A program made the translations under genes and the position numbers. Shown piece by piece: positions 51,322 through 62,338 of a stretch of 64,000 nt of DNA. The stretch lies in contig OZ253444.1 of NCBI GenBank assembly GCA_965261065.1, forward strand, positions 434,001-498,000, in the 5' to 3' direction. Position 1 is the first letter of the stretch, and each line of letters opens with the position of its first letter. This stretch comes from JAKZVK01 sp965261065 (GTDB lineage: Bacteria; Acidobacteriota; Terriglobia; Bryobacterales; UBA6623). The notes under the pieces were generated by a model, which did no database searches, was not told the origin of the DNA, and saw nothing but the letters and a program-made list of their open reading frames with translations.

Positions 51322-52614
51322 GTGGCTGGGCGACGCACGGTGACGTCCCACGGTGATGTCCTCGGGCTTCACGAAAAAAACCAGAGTTGGACCCGGATCG
51401 TCGCAATGCTAGTCACGGCCACGTTCGTGGCGGCGGGCATCGCGGAGATTCTACTGCGCGTGGCCGGGATCGGCTACGCCATCTTCGACCGTCCCGACCC
51501 GGTCTTCGGCAGCGTGCTCATCGCAGGAGCCGAGGGCTGGCAGCAGCGGGAAGGGCACGTCTACGTCCGCGTCAACAGCGCCGATTTCCGCGATCGCGAA
51601 CGGAGCACGGCCAAGCCGCCAGGCACGGTGCGTATCGCGGTGCTGGGTGATTCATTCACCGAAGCTCGCCAAGTCGACCTCGAAGCGACGTTCTGTGAGG
51701 TGCTCGAGCGGGAGTTGCGCAAGCGCGGGCCGGCGGCCGGCCGGACGATCGAGGTCTTGAACTTCGGCATCTCCGGTTACGGCACGACACAGCAACTGCT
51801 CACCCTGCAGCGTCGCGTGTGGGCGTATGAGCCCGACGTCGTTCTGCTGGCTTTCTACACCGGAAACGATATCTCGGACAACTCGCGCGTGCTCAGCGGC
51901 ACGGTCACGGGCCCCTATCACGACTACAACGACAAAGGGCTCGTCTTCGACGGCAGCTTCGTCGAGACCGAAGTGTTCCAGGCTCGCCAGGGCTTGGCTA
52001 TGCGGTCAGCGTATTTCGCGTTGCAGTACTCTCGGTTGCTGCAGTTGCTCAATCACGCGCGTCTGATGTGGAAGCTCTCCGCGCGGGCGGCCGGCTCTGG
52101 TTTCGCCGGCCCGAGCGAGCCGGGCATGACAAAGGCCCTGTACCGGGAGACTCTCGACCCGGCGTGGGAAGATGCCTGGCGGGTGACGGAGGCGCTGCTG
52201 GCCCGCATGAACCAGCAGGTGGGCACCCGTGGCTTGCCGTTCTTGGTGGTGTCGCTGAGCAGTGGTATTCAAGTCCACCCGGACGCCACCTACCGCCGTG
52301 CCTTCATGGACGAAGGGGCGATTGACGACCTTTTCTACCCGGACCGCCGGATCGAGGCGCTCGGTGAGACGGAGGGTTTTCCCGTGTTGTTGCTCGGTCC
52401 GACCTTTCAGCAGCACGCCGAGTGCGACGGCGTCTTCTTTCATGGGTTCGAGCCCATGCTGGGTTGGGGCCATTGGAACAAAGAGGGCCATACGCTGGCC
52501 GGGCGCCTCATCGCCGAGTGGATGAGCCGCGACTTGCGTAACCGATGGCAGGAGCAACCTTCCCGAGTTGCGATACTCGACTCCGAGCCCCCCGGTGGCG
52601 ACGGGTCCGATTAA
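51322..52614 (+). CDS. SGNH/GDSL-type hydrolase, membrane-anchored
   Basis: About 430 residues; start uncertain (GTG at 51322 or a few codons later). An N-terminal membrane anchor or signal (IVAMLVTATFVAAGIAEILL) is followed by an SGNH-like domain: IAVLGDSFTEARQV with the putative nucleophile Ser, NFGISGYGTTQQL, LLAFYTGNDISDNS and GWGHWNKEGHTLAG with the His. Such proteins often remove or add acyl groups on exported glycans or lipids. The substrate is unknown and no clear partner gene is next to it. Confidence 0.8.
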   Translation: MAGRRTVTSHGDVLGLHEKNQSWTRIVAMLVTATFVAAGIAEILLRVAGIGYAIFDRPDPVFGSVLIAGAEGWQQREGHVYVRVNSADFRDRERSTAKPPGTVRIAVLGDSFTEARQVDLEATFCEVLERELRKRGPAAGRTIEVLNFGISGYGTTQQLLTLQRRVWAYEPDVVLLAFYTGNDISDNSRVLSGTVTGPYHDYNDKGLVFDGSFVETEVFQARQGLAMRSAYFALQYSRLLQLLNHARLMWKLSARAAGSGFAGPSEPGMTKALYRETLDPAWEDAWRVTEALLARMNQQVGTRGLPFLVVSLSSGIQVHPDATYRRAFMDEGAIDDLFYPDRRIEALGETEGFPVLLLGPTFQQHAECDGVFFHGFEPMLGWGHWNKEGHTLAGRLIAEWMSRDLRNRWQEQPSRVAILDSEPPGGDGSD

Positions 52615-52740
52615 AGCGACTCGCCGGCGCTTGAGGCTCGGAACCCATGCCACGAACGGCTTCCATCCTTTGACTGTCCGCCACTTGCCGTTATGCCCGG
52701 CGAGAAGCGTCGGCTTGGGGCGTCCGTGGAGCTAGCGGGT

Positions 52741-52768
52741 GCTCAACGCAGGCTAACACCCGCGGCTC
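52741..52768. repeat. 28-bp intergenic repeat, copy B
   Basis: Partner of 38152-38179 with three mismatches, same orientation. The core caggctaacacccg also resembles caggctaacatccg near 6966, so more diverged copies exist. Confidence 0.65.
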
Positions 52769-52903
52769 CGAGTTGCGGGTCGAGCGGTTGCGCTAGGCCG
52801 GAGCTGATTGCGGATCGGGCATCCGCGGTTTCTCAACGCCGCGACGGAAATCTATACTGAGAGTCGAAATCCTCGCCGTGGGGGCGCGGGGCTCTGGCTC
52901 GAA

Positions 52904-54952
52904 ATGTTCTCTCGCAATTGGATCGGTATCTGGCTGGTGACGTGCGGCCTGCTCGGCGTCGCTTGTGACGGTTCGCCGGTCGACGCCGAGAACGCCGTGT
53001 CCTTTGCGCCGGGGACGCTCACCTTCAGCCGCGACATCGCCCCGATCATTTTCGAGAACTGCTCGGGCTGCCACCGCCCGGGCGAGGCGGGCCCGTTTAG
53101 CTTGCTGACCTACGAAGACATCGCCAAGCGCGGGGAGTTGATTAGCACGGTGATCGCAAGCCGCTACATGCCGCCATGGCTGCCCGAGCCGACCGGCGGA
53201 CCCTTCAGGGACGAGCGCCGGCTGAGCGATCGCGAAATCGGCATGATTACGCAGTGGGTCGAGGAGAGCGTCGCCGAGGGTGACGCGGCCGACCTACCGC
53301 CCACCCCGCAGTGGACTAAGGGCTGGCAGTTGGGCCAGCCGGATCTGGTGATCCAGATGACCGAGCCCTTCAGCCTGCCGGCCGAGGGCCGTGACGTGTT
53401 TCGCAATTTCGCCGTCCCGATCCCTTTGACCGAGACGAAGTACGTGCGGGCCTTCGAGTTTCGTCCGGGCAACGCGCGCCTGGTGCATCACGCGCGCATG
53501 CTTTTCGACAATACACCCGCCTCGCGAGACCGCGACGACGCCGACCCGCTGCCCGGTTTCAAGAGCAGCATGCTGCTCGACGACATCTTCGATCCCAATG
53601 GCCACTGGATCGGTTGGACGCCCGGCAAGCAGCCCGCCATGCGCGGCGAGGACATGGCGTGGCGTCTCGACCCGGGGACCGACATGGTTGTCGAGATGCA
53701 CCTGGTGCCCACGGGCAAGCCCGAGGTGATCCAGTCGTCGATGGGACTGTTCTTCACCGATCAAGCACCCAAGCGCATCCCGGCGATCCTCCGCCTTGGG
53801 TCGAAGACGATGGACATCGCGCCGGGGGACGAGAACTACGCCGTCACCGACACCTACAAGCTTCCGGTCGACGTCGAGGTTCTCAACGTCTACGCCCATG
53901 CGCACTATCTGGGCAAGCGGATGGAGAGCTGGGCCGTGTTGCCGAACGGGACGAGGAAGGACCTGCTGCTGATCAAGCAATGGGATTTCGATTGGCAGGA
54001 CGAGTACCGCTACGTCAAGCCGGTGGCCTTGCCCGCCGGGTCGACGCTGTCGATGAAGTTCACCTTCGACAACTCGACGGCGAACGTGCGCAACCCCTTC
54101 AACCCTCCGGTCCGCGTCACGTACGGCTGGGAGACCTCGCGCGAGATGGCGGACGTTTGGTTCCAAGTGTTGCCCGCCACGCTGCTGGACTTGGGGAAGA
54201 TCACCGACGATTTCGGCGAGAAAGAGCGCCGAGCCCAGATGGACGGCTACGAGAAGCAGCTCGAGGTCGAGCCCGGCGACTACGAGAAGCGGAACCGGCT
54301 GGGGAACTATTACATGAACCTGCGTCGCTATGACGAGGCGATCAAGCAGTTCGAGATCATCACCAAACAGCAGCCCGACTACGAGTTCGCCCACTACAAC
54401 CTGGGACTGGCCGCGGAAGCTTTGGGCAGACCGGTCGAGGCCGAGACTCACTATCTCAACGCCTTGCGCGCCCGGCCCGGTTACACCGAAGCAAACAACA
54501 ACCTCGGGATCTTGTTGAGCACGCGGGGTGATGCTGACGGGGCTGTGCGGCATTTTCGCCAAGCGTTGAAGAGCGACCCCGACCATGGCGAAGCGCACAA
54601 CAACCTTGGGATCGCACTCGGCTCGCAAGGGGAGTTCGACAGCGCCGTGCGGCACTTCCGGGAAGCGCTGAAGGCCAATCCGTACTACGCCGAGGCGTAC
54701 AACAACCTCGGCATTACCCTTGGCAATCAGGGTCACCTTGACCAAGCGATCAACCAGTTTCGCGAAGCGCTTCGCATTGACTCGGACTACGCCGACGCTC
54801 ACAACAACCTGGGAAGCGCGCTGGGTACGCAAGGTAAGATCGATGAAGCGATCGGTCACTTCCGCAAGGCGGTGGAAGCCGATGGCAGCCACACCAGCGC
54901 GCGCAATAACCTCGAAATGGCGTTGAGGATACAGAAGCAGGAGCAGCAGTAG
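52904..54952 (+). CDS. Lipoprotein fusing haem site, copper-monooxygenase-like domain and TPRs
   Basis: A 682-residue protein from the ATG at 52904; signal ends in a lipobox LLGVAC. A c-type haem site lies at Cys53-Cys56-His57 (NCSGCHRPGEAGPF), in a short cytochrome-like domain. The middle (about 150-440) has RLVHHARMLFD, VVEMHLVPTG and VYAHAHYLGKRM, the His/Met pattern of ascorbate-dependent type II copper monooxygenases. The end holds about six TPR units (NNLGIxLGxQG repeats). It probably sits in the periplasm on a lipid anchor; the substrate is unknown. Such fusions recur in Acidobacteria and Planctomycetes. Confidence 0.85.
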   Translation: MFSRNWIGIWLVTCGLLGVACDGSPVDAENAVSFAPGTLTFSRDIAPIIFENCSGCHRPGEAGPFSLLTYEDIAKRGELISTVIASRYMPPWLPEPTGGPFRDERRLSDREIGMITQWVEESVAEGDAADLPPTPQWTKGWQLGQPDLVIQMTEPFSLPAEGRDVFRNFAVPIPLTETKYVRAFEFRPGNARLVHHARMLFDNTPASRDRDDADPLPGFKSSMLLDDIFDPNGHWIGWTPGKQPAMRGEDMAWRLDPGTDMVVEMHLVPTGKPEVIQSSMGLFFTDQAPKRIPAILRLGSKTMDIAPGDENYAVTDTYKLPVDVEVLNVYAHAHYLGKRMESWAVLPNGTRKDLLLIKQWDFDWQDEYRYVKPVALPAGSTLSMKFTFDNSTANVRNPFNPPVRVTYGWETSREMADVWFQVLPATLLDLGKITDDFGEKERRAQMDGYEKQLEVEPGDYEKRNRLGNYYMNLRRYDEAIKQFEIITKQQPDYEFAHYNLGLAAEALGRPVEAETHYLNALRARPGYTEANNNLGILLSTRGDADGAVRHFRQALKSDPDHGEAHNNLGIALGSQGEFDSAVRHFREALKANPYYAEAYNNLGITLGNQGHLDQAINQFREALRIDSDYADAHNNLGSALGTQGKIDEAIGHFRKAVEADGSHTSARNNLEMALRIQKQEQQ

Positions 54953-55096
54953 AGGGAGTTCGGTGGGGGTGGTACAAGAGCCGAGCGCGGCTCGGCACGC
55001 CACGGGCGTGCGCCACCACCAGAGGCGGATACGCATGAATCGAACGCCCGGCAACGTGTTTCTCGGCGGCTCCGTCAAGCAATCATGGAGGAACGA

Positions 55097-57226
<2,130 letters not shown>

Positions 57227-57234
57227 CTCGAATA

Positions 57235-57269
57235 GCGCGTAGCGCGGATCTCGGTTTCGAGATTCGCGG
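57235..57269. repeat. 35-bp palindromic repeat, copy B
   Basis: Inverse copy of 30581-30615 with two differences; stem GCGGATCTC/GAGATTCGC. It lies just after the prolyl oligopeptidase stop, so it may act as a terminator. Confidence 0.75.
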
Positions 57270-57353
57270 CGTTGGCTTACGCTTGCATCTCCGAGTGAGC
57301 CGGGCGAGGGCCCGTTGGGTTTCGAAACACGGTACGCCGGGGCGGGCTCATCT

Positions 57354-57387
57354 CGGACCGCTCCCTTACGGTCACGGCTCGGTTGCT
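57354..57387. repeat. 34-bp intergenic repeat, copy B
   Basis: Identical to 45859-45892. It sits between convergent genes, just before the cupin gene's stop. Confidence 0.8.
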
Positions 57388-57391
57388 TCGC

Positions 57392-58618
57392 TCATGCGCG
57401 GATCAGGGGTTTGGCGTCGGGGTTGCCCGGGCCAAAGTGCTTGAGCATCACCAGTGCCTCGGTGTCGCTCTTGTTGGTGATTTCGATGCCCTCATCGGCC
57501 GCCGCCGCGGTGACGAATAGCTCGTCTTTGGTCATCTCCCCATAGCGGATCAGCGAGGGCGTCTCGACCTCCATCGTGCCGATCTGCCCCCAGCCCTGCG
57601 TGACGATCAGCCCATAGGCGGCGGCGTCGCGGATCGTCACGGTCCGTTTCGGAAACACAGTGAGTTCCTTGGCCGAAAAATCATCGGTACTGTAGGAGAC
57701 CCAGTTCTCCCGGTAGCCCTCCATCTCGGCCGCGTCGCGCACCGGGTGCGGCTCGAAGTAGTGGTCGTTCATAAACTCGGGATCGACATTGGCATCCCAG
57801 TCGAGCATGCCGATGATGTAGTCGAGGTCTTGGTGGTTCTCCGGCGGGACGTCCTTGACCAGCAGGTCCCAGGGCACGGCGCGGCCTTCGACCATGGACT
57901 GAAACATCCCGAAGACGTCCGAGTTGACCTGTGGCTCGTAGGTCACGAGCGAACCAGGCGCGTGCAGCACCCCGGCCGGGACATGCCAGCCGGTTCCGGG
58001 CTGGAGCTTGTAGGCCTTCGAGTGGTAGAGGATGCCGTTGTCGCCCTCGTTCCAGCGTTCGAGGCACCGGCGTACGTCGTCGGTCGTCGTGCCGGGCTCA
58101 AGGCCCATGAAGGTGTAGGGAAAGTTGTTGCCCTTGAAGTTATATTGCGGCGGGAAGTAGTAGGCTTCGGGTTTGCCTTTGCGTCCGACTTTGGCGGCGT
58201 GCTCTTCCATCTGGTGCATGTGATGCGGGATGGGGCCGAGGTTGTCAAAGAACTTGCAGAGCACATTCCAGCCGCCATGACGGGACATCACGTCCGCGCC
58301 CAGAAACTCGTCGCCGAACGTCTCTACCGCCTCGCGAAGCAGAATCTTCCGCCCGCTCGAGCCGTTGGAGTCGAGCGCGATGTAGCTGAGGCCTTCGTCC
58401 TCGGGCGTACCGGGACCGTTGTCGGCGGGCGTGGTGGAAGAGAACCAGCGCTCATCGATGCCGCCGCGATGCGCGCCAAGGGCATAGAGGTCGCGCGGAT
58501 CGAGCTTGAGGCGGCCCCCGGGCATGAGGAACGAGCGGGGCACCCAGCACGGCTCCAAGCCTACAATCCCGCGGCCGGCCTTGAGAACTTCGCGGAGGGC
58601 TTCAGCGTTTGCGGACAT
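57392..58618 (-). CDS. Cupin protein related to mannose-6-phosphate isomerase
   Basis: A 408-residue protein. A metal-binding cupin motif is at His132, 133 and 135 (GPIPHHMHQMEEHAAKVG) and a second part at GTGWHVPAGVLHAPGSLV. The order resembles class I phosphomannose isomerases and related aldose isomerases, but overall similarity by eye is weak; a sugar isomerase or sugar-binding cupin are both possible. No signal peptide. A small gene precedes it on the same strand. Confidence 0.75.
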   Translation of the reverse strand: MSANAEALREVLKAGRGIVGLEPCWVPRSFLMPGGRLKLDPRDLYALGAHRGGIDERWFSSTTPADNGPGTPEDEGLSYIALDSNGSSGRKILLREAVETFGDEFLGADVMSRHGGWNVLCKFFDNLGPIPHHMHQMEEHAAKVGRKGKPEAYYFPPQYNFKGNNFPYTFMGLEPGTTTDDVRRCLERWNEGDNGILYHSKAYKLQPGTGWHVPAGVLHAPGSLVTYEPQVNSDVFGMFQSMVEGRAVPWDLLVKDVPPENHQDLDYIIGMLDWDANVDPEFMNDHYFEPHPVRDAAEMEGYRENWVSYSTDDFSAKELTVFPKRTVTIRDAAAYGLIVTQGWGQIGTMEVETPSLIRYGEMTKDELFVTAAAADEGIEITNKSDTEALVMLKHFGPGNPDAKPLIRA

Positions 58619-58694
58619 GACTTCCCAACCTTTCGAGAGCGAGCGACCCTTCCCGGGAACCCGCCTCGCCCCTTACCGGCGGCGCGCGGGCGGA

Positions 58695-58913
58695 TTACGC
58701 CGCCGGGCGCAGGTCCATGACCAAGCCCGACTGGATCAGGAACTCACGAACCGGAACTGCCTCGGCGCCCTCCACGCTGATTGTGAGAGCCACGTCAACC
58801 GAGGGGCCCAGCAGTCGAATGTCGATACGGTCGGATTCATCGTAAACCCGGATGTAGGAGATTGCCGTCAAGTTGATGATGCGGTGGCGAATCTGGATAA
58901 ACTGTGGCGCCAT
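58695..58913 (-). CDS. Small conserved-looking protein
   Basis: A 72-residue protein: FIQIRHRIINLTAISYIRVYDESDRIDIRLLG... with alternating hydrophobic residues that suggest a beta-rich fold. It starts at an ATG, and lies 76 bases upstream of the cupin gene on the same strand. It resembles small housekeeping-unrelated families with the 'INLxxIxYI' start, but I cannot name it. Confidence 0.5.
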   Translation of the reverse strand: MAPQFIQIRHRIINLTAISYIRVYDESDRIDIRLLGPSVDVALTISVEGAEAVPVREFLIQSGLVMDLRPAA

Positions 58914-59095
58914 TGGATGTCTGCCTCTCGGTGATAGATTGCCTGAGTCCTGCTTGCGAGACCAGGATGGGGAAACCCCTACTTTATCGTCTTGTCTGTG
59001 GGGGCTGCTACTGATGCTGCTACTGATAAGGTACGCTCACGGGAAGGGACGCGCGTTACGAGGACAGGTTTTCCAAAACGGGGGGAGTGAGCCCA

Positions 59096-60307
59096 ATGGA
59101 GTCGAAGAGACAACCAAACAGAGAGTGGAGCGTCCTGGGGAGGAAGCTCGTCGCCGGGTCATGTCTCGTGTTGGCGATGCTCCTGCCGGCTCGCGCCCAG
59201 CCGTCGAAAGAGATCGTATTTCGCAAACACACGCTCGACCTCGGGCGCAACGAGACCTGCTCGGCGGCGGACTTAAATGGCGACGGCCGGCTCGACATCG
59301 TTGCGGGTGAAAACTGGTACGAGGCGCCGGAATGGACCAAGCATCGCTTTCGGTCGTTCCCGACATGGAGCAACTACATCGACAACTTCACCGATCTGGC
59401 GCTCGACGTTGATGGCGACGGCGCGGTCGACATTGTCAGCTCCGCCTGGTCGGCCCGGCGCATCGCTTGGTTCAAGAACCCCGGCAAGAGCAGCGGCCCC
59501 TGGAAAGAGACCGTCATTGATTCCGGCGCGCCGGTCGAATTCTCGTTCCTGGTGGACCTTGACAACGACGGCGAGGCGAAAGAGTTGCTTCCACAGTTCG
59601 GAGGAGGCAAGAACAACGGCACGGCCTGGTATGAAGTGCATGGGCAGGGCCACGAAGCCCGCTGGGTCAAGCACGCCGTGAGCGCGGAAAGCTATGGTCA
59701 CGGTATCGGAGCGGGGGACGTGAACGGCGACGGGCGCGCGGACATCCTCACGCCCCAAGGATGGCTTGAAGCTCCGTCAGACCCTCGCCGGACGCCGTGG
59801 CTGTGGCGAGGCGAGTATACGGCCGGGAAGGCGACCGGCTTTCTCTACGTGCACGACGTGGATGGTGACGGCAAGAACGATATCGTCAGCAGCATGGCGC
59901 ACGACTACGGCGTCTTTTGGCTGCGGCAAGAGACCGACGCCTCAGGGAAACGCAGTTGGGTGAAGCAAACGATCGACGACGCCTGGTCACAAGCACATGC
60001 CATGACGATGGTCGATCTCACCGGCAACGGCCGGCTCGATCTCGTCACCGGTAAACGGTTGTTCGCTCACAACGGGCATGACCCCGGCGGGCATGAGACA
60101 CTGGGGCTGTATTGGTACGAGTATGTCCGGACGGGCGGTAAATGGGAGTGGGTCCGACACATTGTCCACTACGGAGGGCACGTGGGCGGCGGCATGCAAA
60201 TCCCCGTCGTCGACATCGATCGTGACGGCGACCTAGACATCGCTGTCGCCGGCAAGGGCGGGGTGTTTCTATTCGAGAACCAAACGAAGCCGCCTCCCGG
60301 GCGGTGA
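59096..60307 (+). CDS. Secreted FG-GAP/VCBS repeat protein
   Basis: About 403 residues. I prefer the ATG at 59096, nine bases after gggggag; a GTG at 59087 would be too close. A signal peptide (LVAGSCLVLAMLLPARAQ) is followed by about seven FG-GAP/VCBS repeats with calcium-binding type D-x-D-x-DG loops (ADLNGDGRLDIVAG, DVDGDGAVDIVSS, DVNGDGRADILTP, DVDGDGKNDIVSS, DLTGNGRLDLVTG, DIDRDGDLDIAVA), folding as a beta-propeller. It is probably an exported binding protein. Confidence 0.88.
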   Translation: MESKRQPNREWSVLGRKLVAGSCLVLAMLLPARAQPSKEIVFRKHTLDLGRNETCSAADLNGDGRLDIVAGENWYEAPEWTKHRFRSFPTWSNYIDNFTDLALDVDGDGAVDIVSSAWSARRIAWFKNPGKSSGPWKETVIDSGAPVEFSFLVDLDNDGEAKELLPQFGGGKNNGTAWYEVHGQGHEARWVKHAVSAESYGHGIGAGDVNGDGRADILTPQGWLEAPSDPRRTPWLWRGEYTAGKATGFLYVHDVDGDGKNDIVSSMAHDYGVFWLRQETDASGKRSWVKQTIDDAWSQAHAMTMVDLTGNGRLDLVTGKRLFAHNGHDPGGHETLGLYWYEYVRTGGKWEWVRHIVHYGGHVGGGMQIPVVDIDRDGDLDIAVAGKGGVFLFENQTKPPPGR

Positions 60308-60568
60308 TCGGAACCTTATGTGGGCCTCGAGCATTAGCTTTCCACCCACAGCCCGGCTGGCCCAGCCCGCTCAACTCTTACCTCGATTTTCGCGGGGGTA
60401 GTACTAAAGTACACTTCGAATAGAGCAGTACCCCTAGAGAAAAGTTGGTACCGAAGCTACATTGCGCGCAGGGGAAATGCGATATTACAATTGAACTGCG
60501 AAAGTGAACTGCGAAAGATCCGAAGAGCCATGCAGGCGGCCCTTCTTCTCAAGCTGTTTCGGATGTGA

Positions 60569-62071
60569 GTGAACAGGGTGGACGGAACCAACAAGAAGCG
60601 ACGCGGCCGGGCACGTAAAGACCGCGACCTGCCTTTTGGCGGCGGCTCCCGGGGGAGTTCGCCCGAGAGGCTCGCGCCGAAGCCGCAAGCCAAGTCCGAA
60701 GACTTGACCGAATCCTCCGGCATCAGCGAGAGCCGGTCGGACACCAGGGTACCCCTGGGCAGTACCAAGAAGCGGCCCGGCGATCCCGGCACCCATCCGT
60801 TCGACTACCCTGTGGGCCATCGGCTGTTCCGGCCCAAGGAGTTCACCAGCCACAACGTGATTCTTCCGAATCCACAGCTCACTTCCGCCAAGCTGCTGGC
60901 GACGGCCCACTTCAAACATCAAGAGATGGCCAAGAGTGCCGCCGCGAGTGCGAATACGGGTGAGTGGGCCGCGCCCGCAGCCAACCTTTTGGCCGACGAG
61001 AATCCAAGTTGGGCCGAGATCGTCGGACGCGAGATTTCGAAGGTGAGAGGGCGCGCAGCTCGTGCCGGCGCGAGGGACGAGTCGAAGTCGGACTCCTGGG
61101 GTCTCGATCAAGAAGACATCCAGGCCAAGCCGTCGAAGCGGAAAGCGAAGCGGGCTGTGCCCGACGATTGGAGTTTTGACAGCCCCCTGCCCTACGGGCG
61201 GTGCAATCAGAAATCCCGGACGGGCCCGATCCAGTGGATGCGCGGTGCGTTTCAGCACCGGCGCGTTTCACAGGCCGTCGCGGCGGTGGTGCTGATCTTA
61301 TTCGTCAGCAGCCTGAATGTGCCGTGGAACTCGTTGTTCGAAGAGCAGGTCGACACATTGAAAGACGGTATCGTCGCGGCGATCAACAGCGTGAGTCAGC
61401 CGATTGAAGAGCGCGCAGCCTTCTTCATCGTCGACGACTTCAGCAACGGCATCGAAAAGTGGCTGTCACGCAGTGACCGTTCCATAAACAGGAACGCCGA
61501 GGGGCTGATAGCGTCCGGCGACATGTTCCTGCGCGACGACACGTTGCGCTTCTCCAGCTACCGCATGGACTTCAAGGCCAAGATCCAATCCGGTGCTGTC
61601 GGCTGGGCGGTTCGTGCTTCGGACTTTGACAACTACTACGGCTTCAGGTTGGTCGCATCGACAAGAAACCGTAAGAGTTCGTTCCACTTGGAGAGATTCG
61701 CCATGGTCGACGGCGCGCGCACAACGGCGATCAGCTCGGGCCGCATCCCGCTGCCGGAGGACTTGGCCCGCTCGGGCGCGTTCAACAAGATCTCCGTTCG
61801 AGTCCGTGACGAACAGATCACCACGATGGTTAACGGGTGGGGCGTCGATTTCTGGCGCGACTCGCGGTTGCCGCGTGGAGGCGTCGGCCTGTTTGCCAAC
61901 GGCGGCGAGGTTGCCCTGGTCGAGCAGTTCACGGTTACGGGCAACGACGACCCTTGGGGCCTGATTCTGTATGGTACGGTCGAGACGTTGCGCTCGGTGC
62001 GTGACCGCATTTCTTCCCCGGCTGTGCTCGTGTTCACCCCCGTGCCGTTGCAATACCTGGCTGCTCGCTAG
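60569..62071 (+). CDS. Membrane-anchored protein with laminin-G/DUF1080-like C-terminus
   Basis: About 500 residues. The first about 230 are hydrophilic and low in order (basic, Ser/Gly/Pro-rich; TNKKRRGRARKD). One membrane helix follows (AVAAVVLILFVSSLNV, near 240-255). The C-terminal part looks like a concanavalin-type sandwich: VDDFSNGIEKWLSR, SSYRMDFKAKIQSGAVGWAVRASDFDNYYGFRLVAS and GGVGLFANGGEVALVEQFTV. Topology suggests a cytoplasmic tail and a periplasmic sensing or binding domain. The start (GTG at 60569 or 60578) is not certain. I know no assigned function. Confidence 0.75.
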   Translation: MNRVDGTNKKRRGRARKDRDLPFGGGSRGSSPERLAPKPQAKSEDLTESSGISESRSDTRVPLGSTKKRPGDPGTHPFDYPVGHRLFRPKEFTSHNVILPNPQLTSAKLLATAHFKHQEMAKSAAASANTGEWAAPAANLLADENPSWAEIVGREISKVRGRAARAGARDESKSDSWGLDQEDIQAKPSKRKAKRAVPDDWSFDSPLPYGRCNQKSRTGPIQWMRGAFQHRRVSQAVAAVVLILFVSSLNVPWNSLFEEQVDTLKDGIVAAINSVSQPIEERAAFFIVDDFSNGIEKWLSRSDRSINRNAEGLIASGDMFLRDDTLRFSSYRMDFKAKIQSGAVGWAVRASDFDNYYGFRLVASTRNRKSSFHLERFAMVDGARTTAISSGRIPLPEDLARSGAFNKISVRVRDEQITTMVNGWGVDFWRDSRLPRGGVGLFANGGEVALVEQFTVTGNDDPWGLILYGTVETLRSVRDRISSPAVLVFTPVPLQYLAAR

Positions 62072-62338
62072 TTGTTCCACACGCGAGTGCACCGGGCCAC
62101 CACAACATGCGTTGAGCTGTCCAAGACAGCGCCTGCCGGGCGATGTTGGACAAGGTGAGTACTTTCGTTGCCAACAGCCAAGGCGGCTCGGGCAGGGCGG
62201 ACCCTGCTTCTTCGCCCGTTGGTGTGCAGCGTGTGGCCGCTCGGTGCGTGCCGGCTTTTCCATCGCCCCTTTCGGCTGGGGGCGTTCGCGGAACGCAGCG
62301 GCAGGCGAGCAAGGCATGCCGCGCGCCCACATTCTGAA
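62072..62338. other. Convergent intergenic stretch
   Basis: About 270 bases between convergent genes. No gene, strong hairpin or repeat was recognised. Confidence 0.4.

Noticed and set aside
53294..55078. 594-residue minus-strand frame
   Set aside because: Antisense to the TPR repeats; the repeat pattern merely mirrors the NNLG units.
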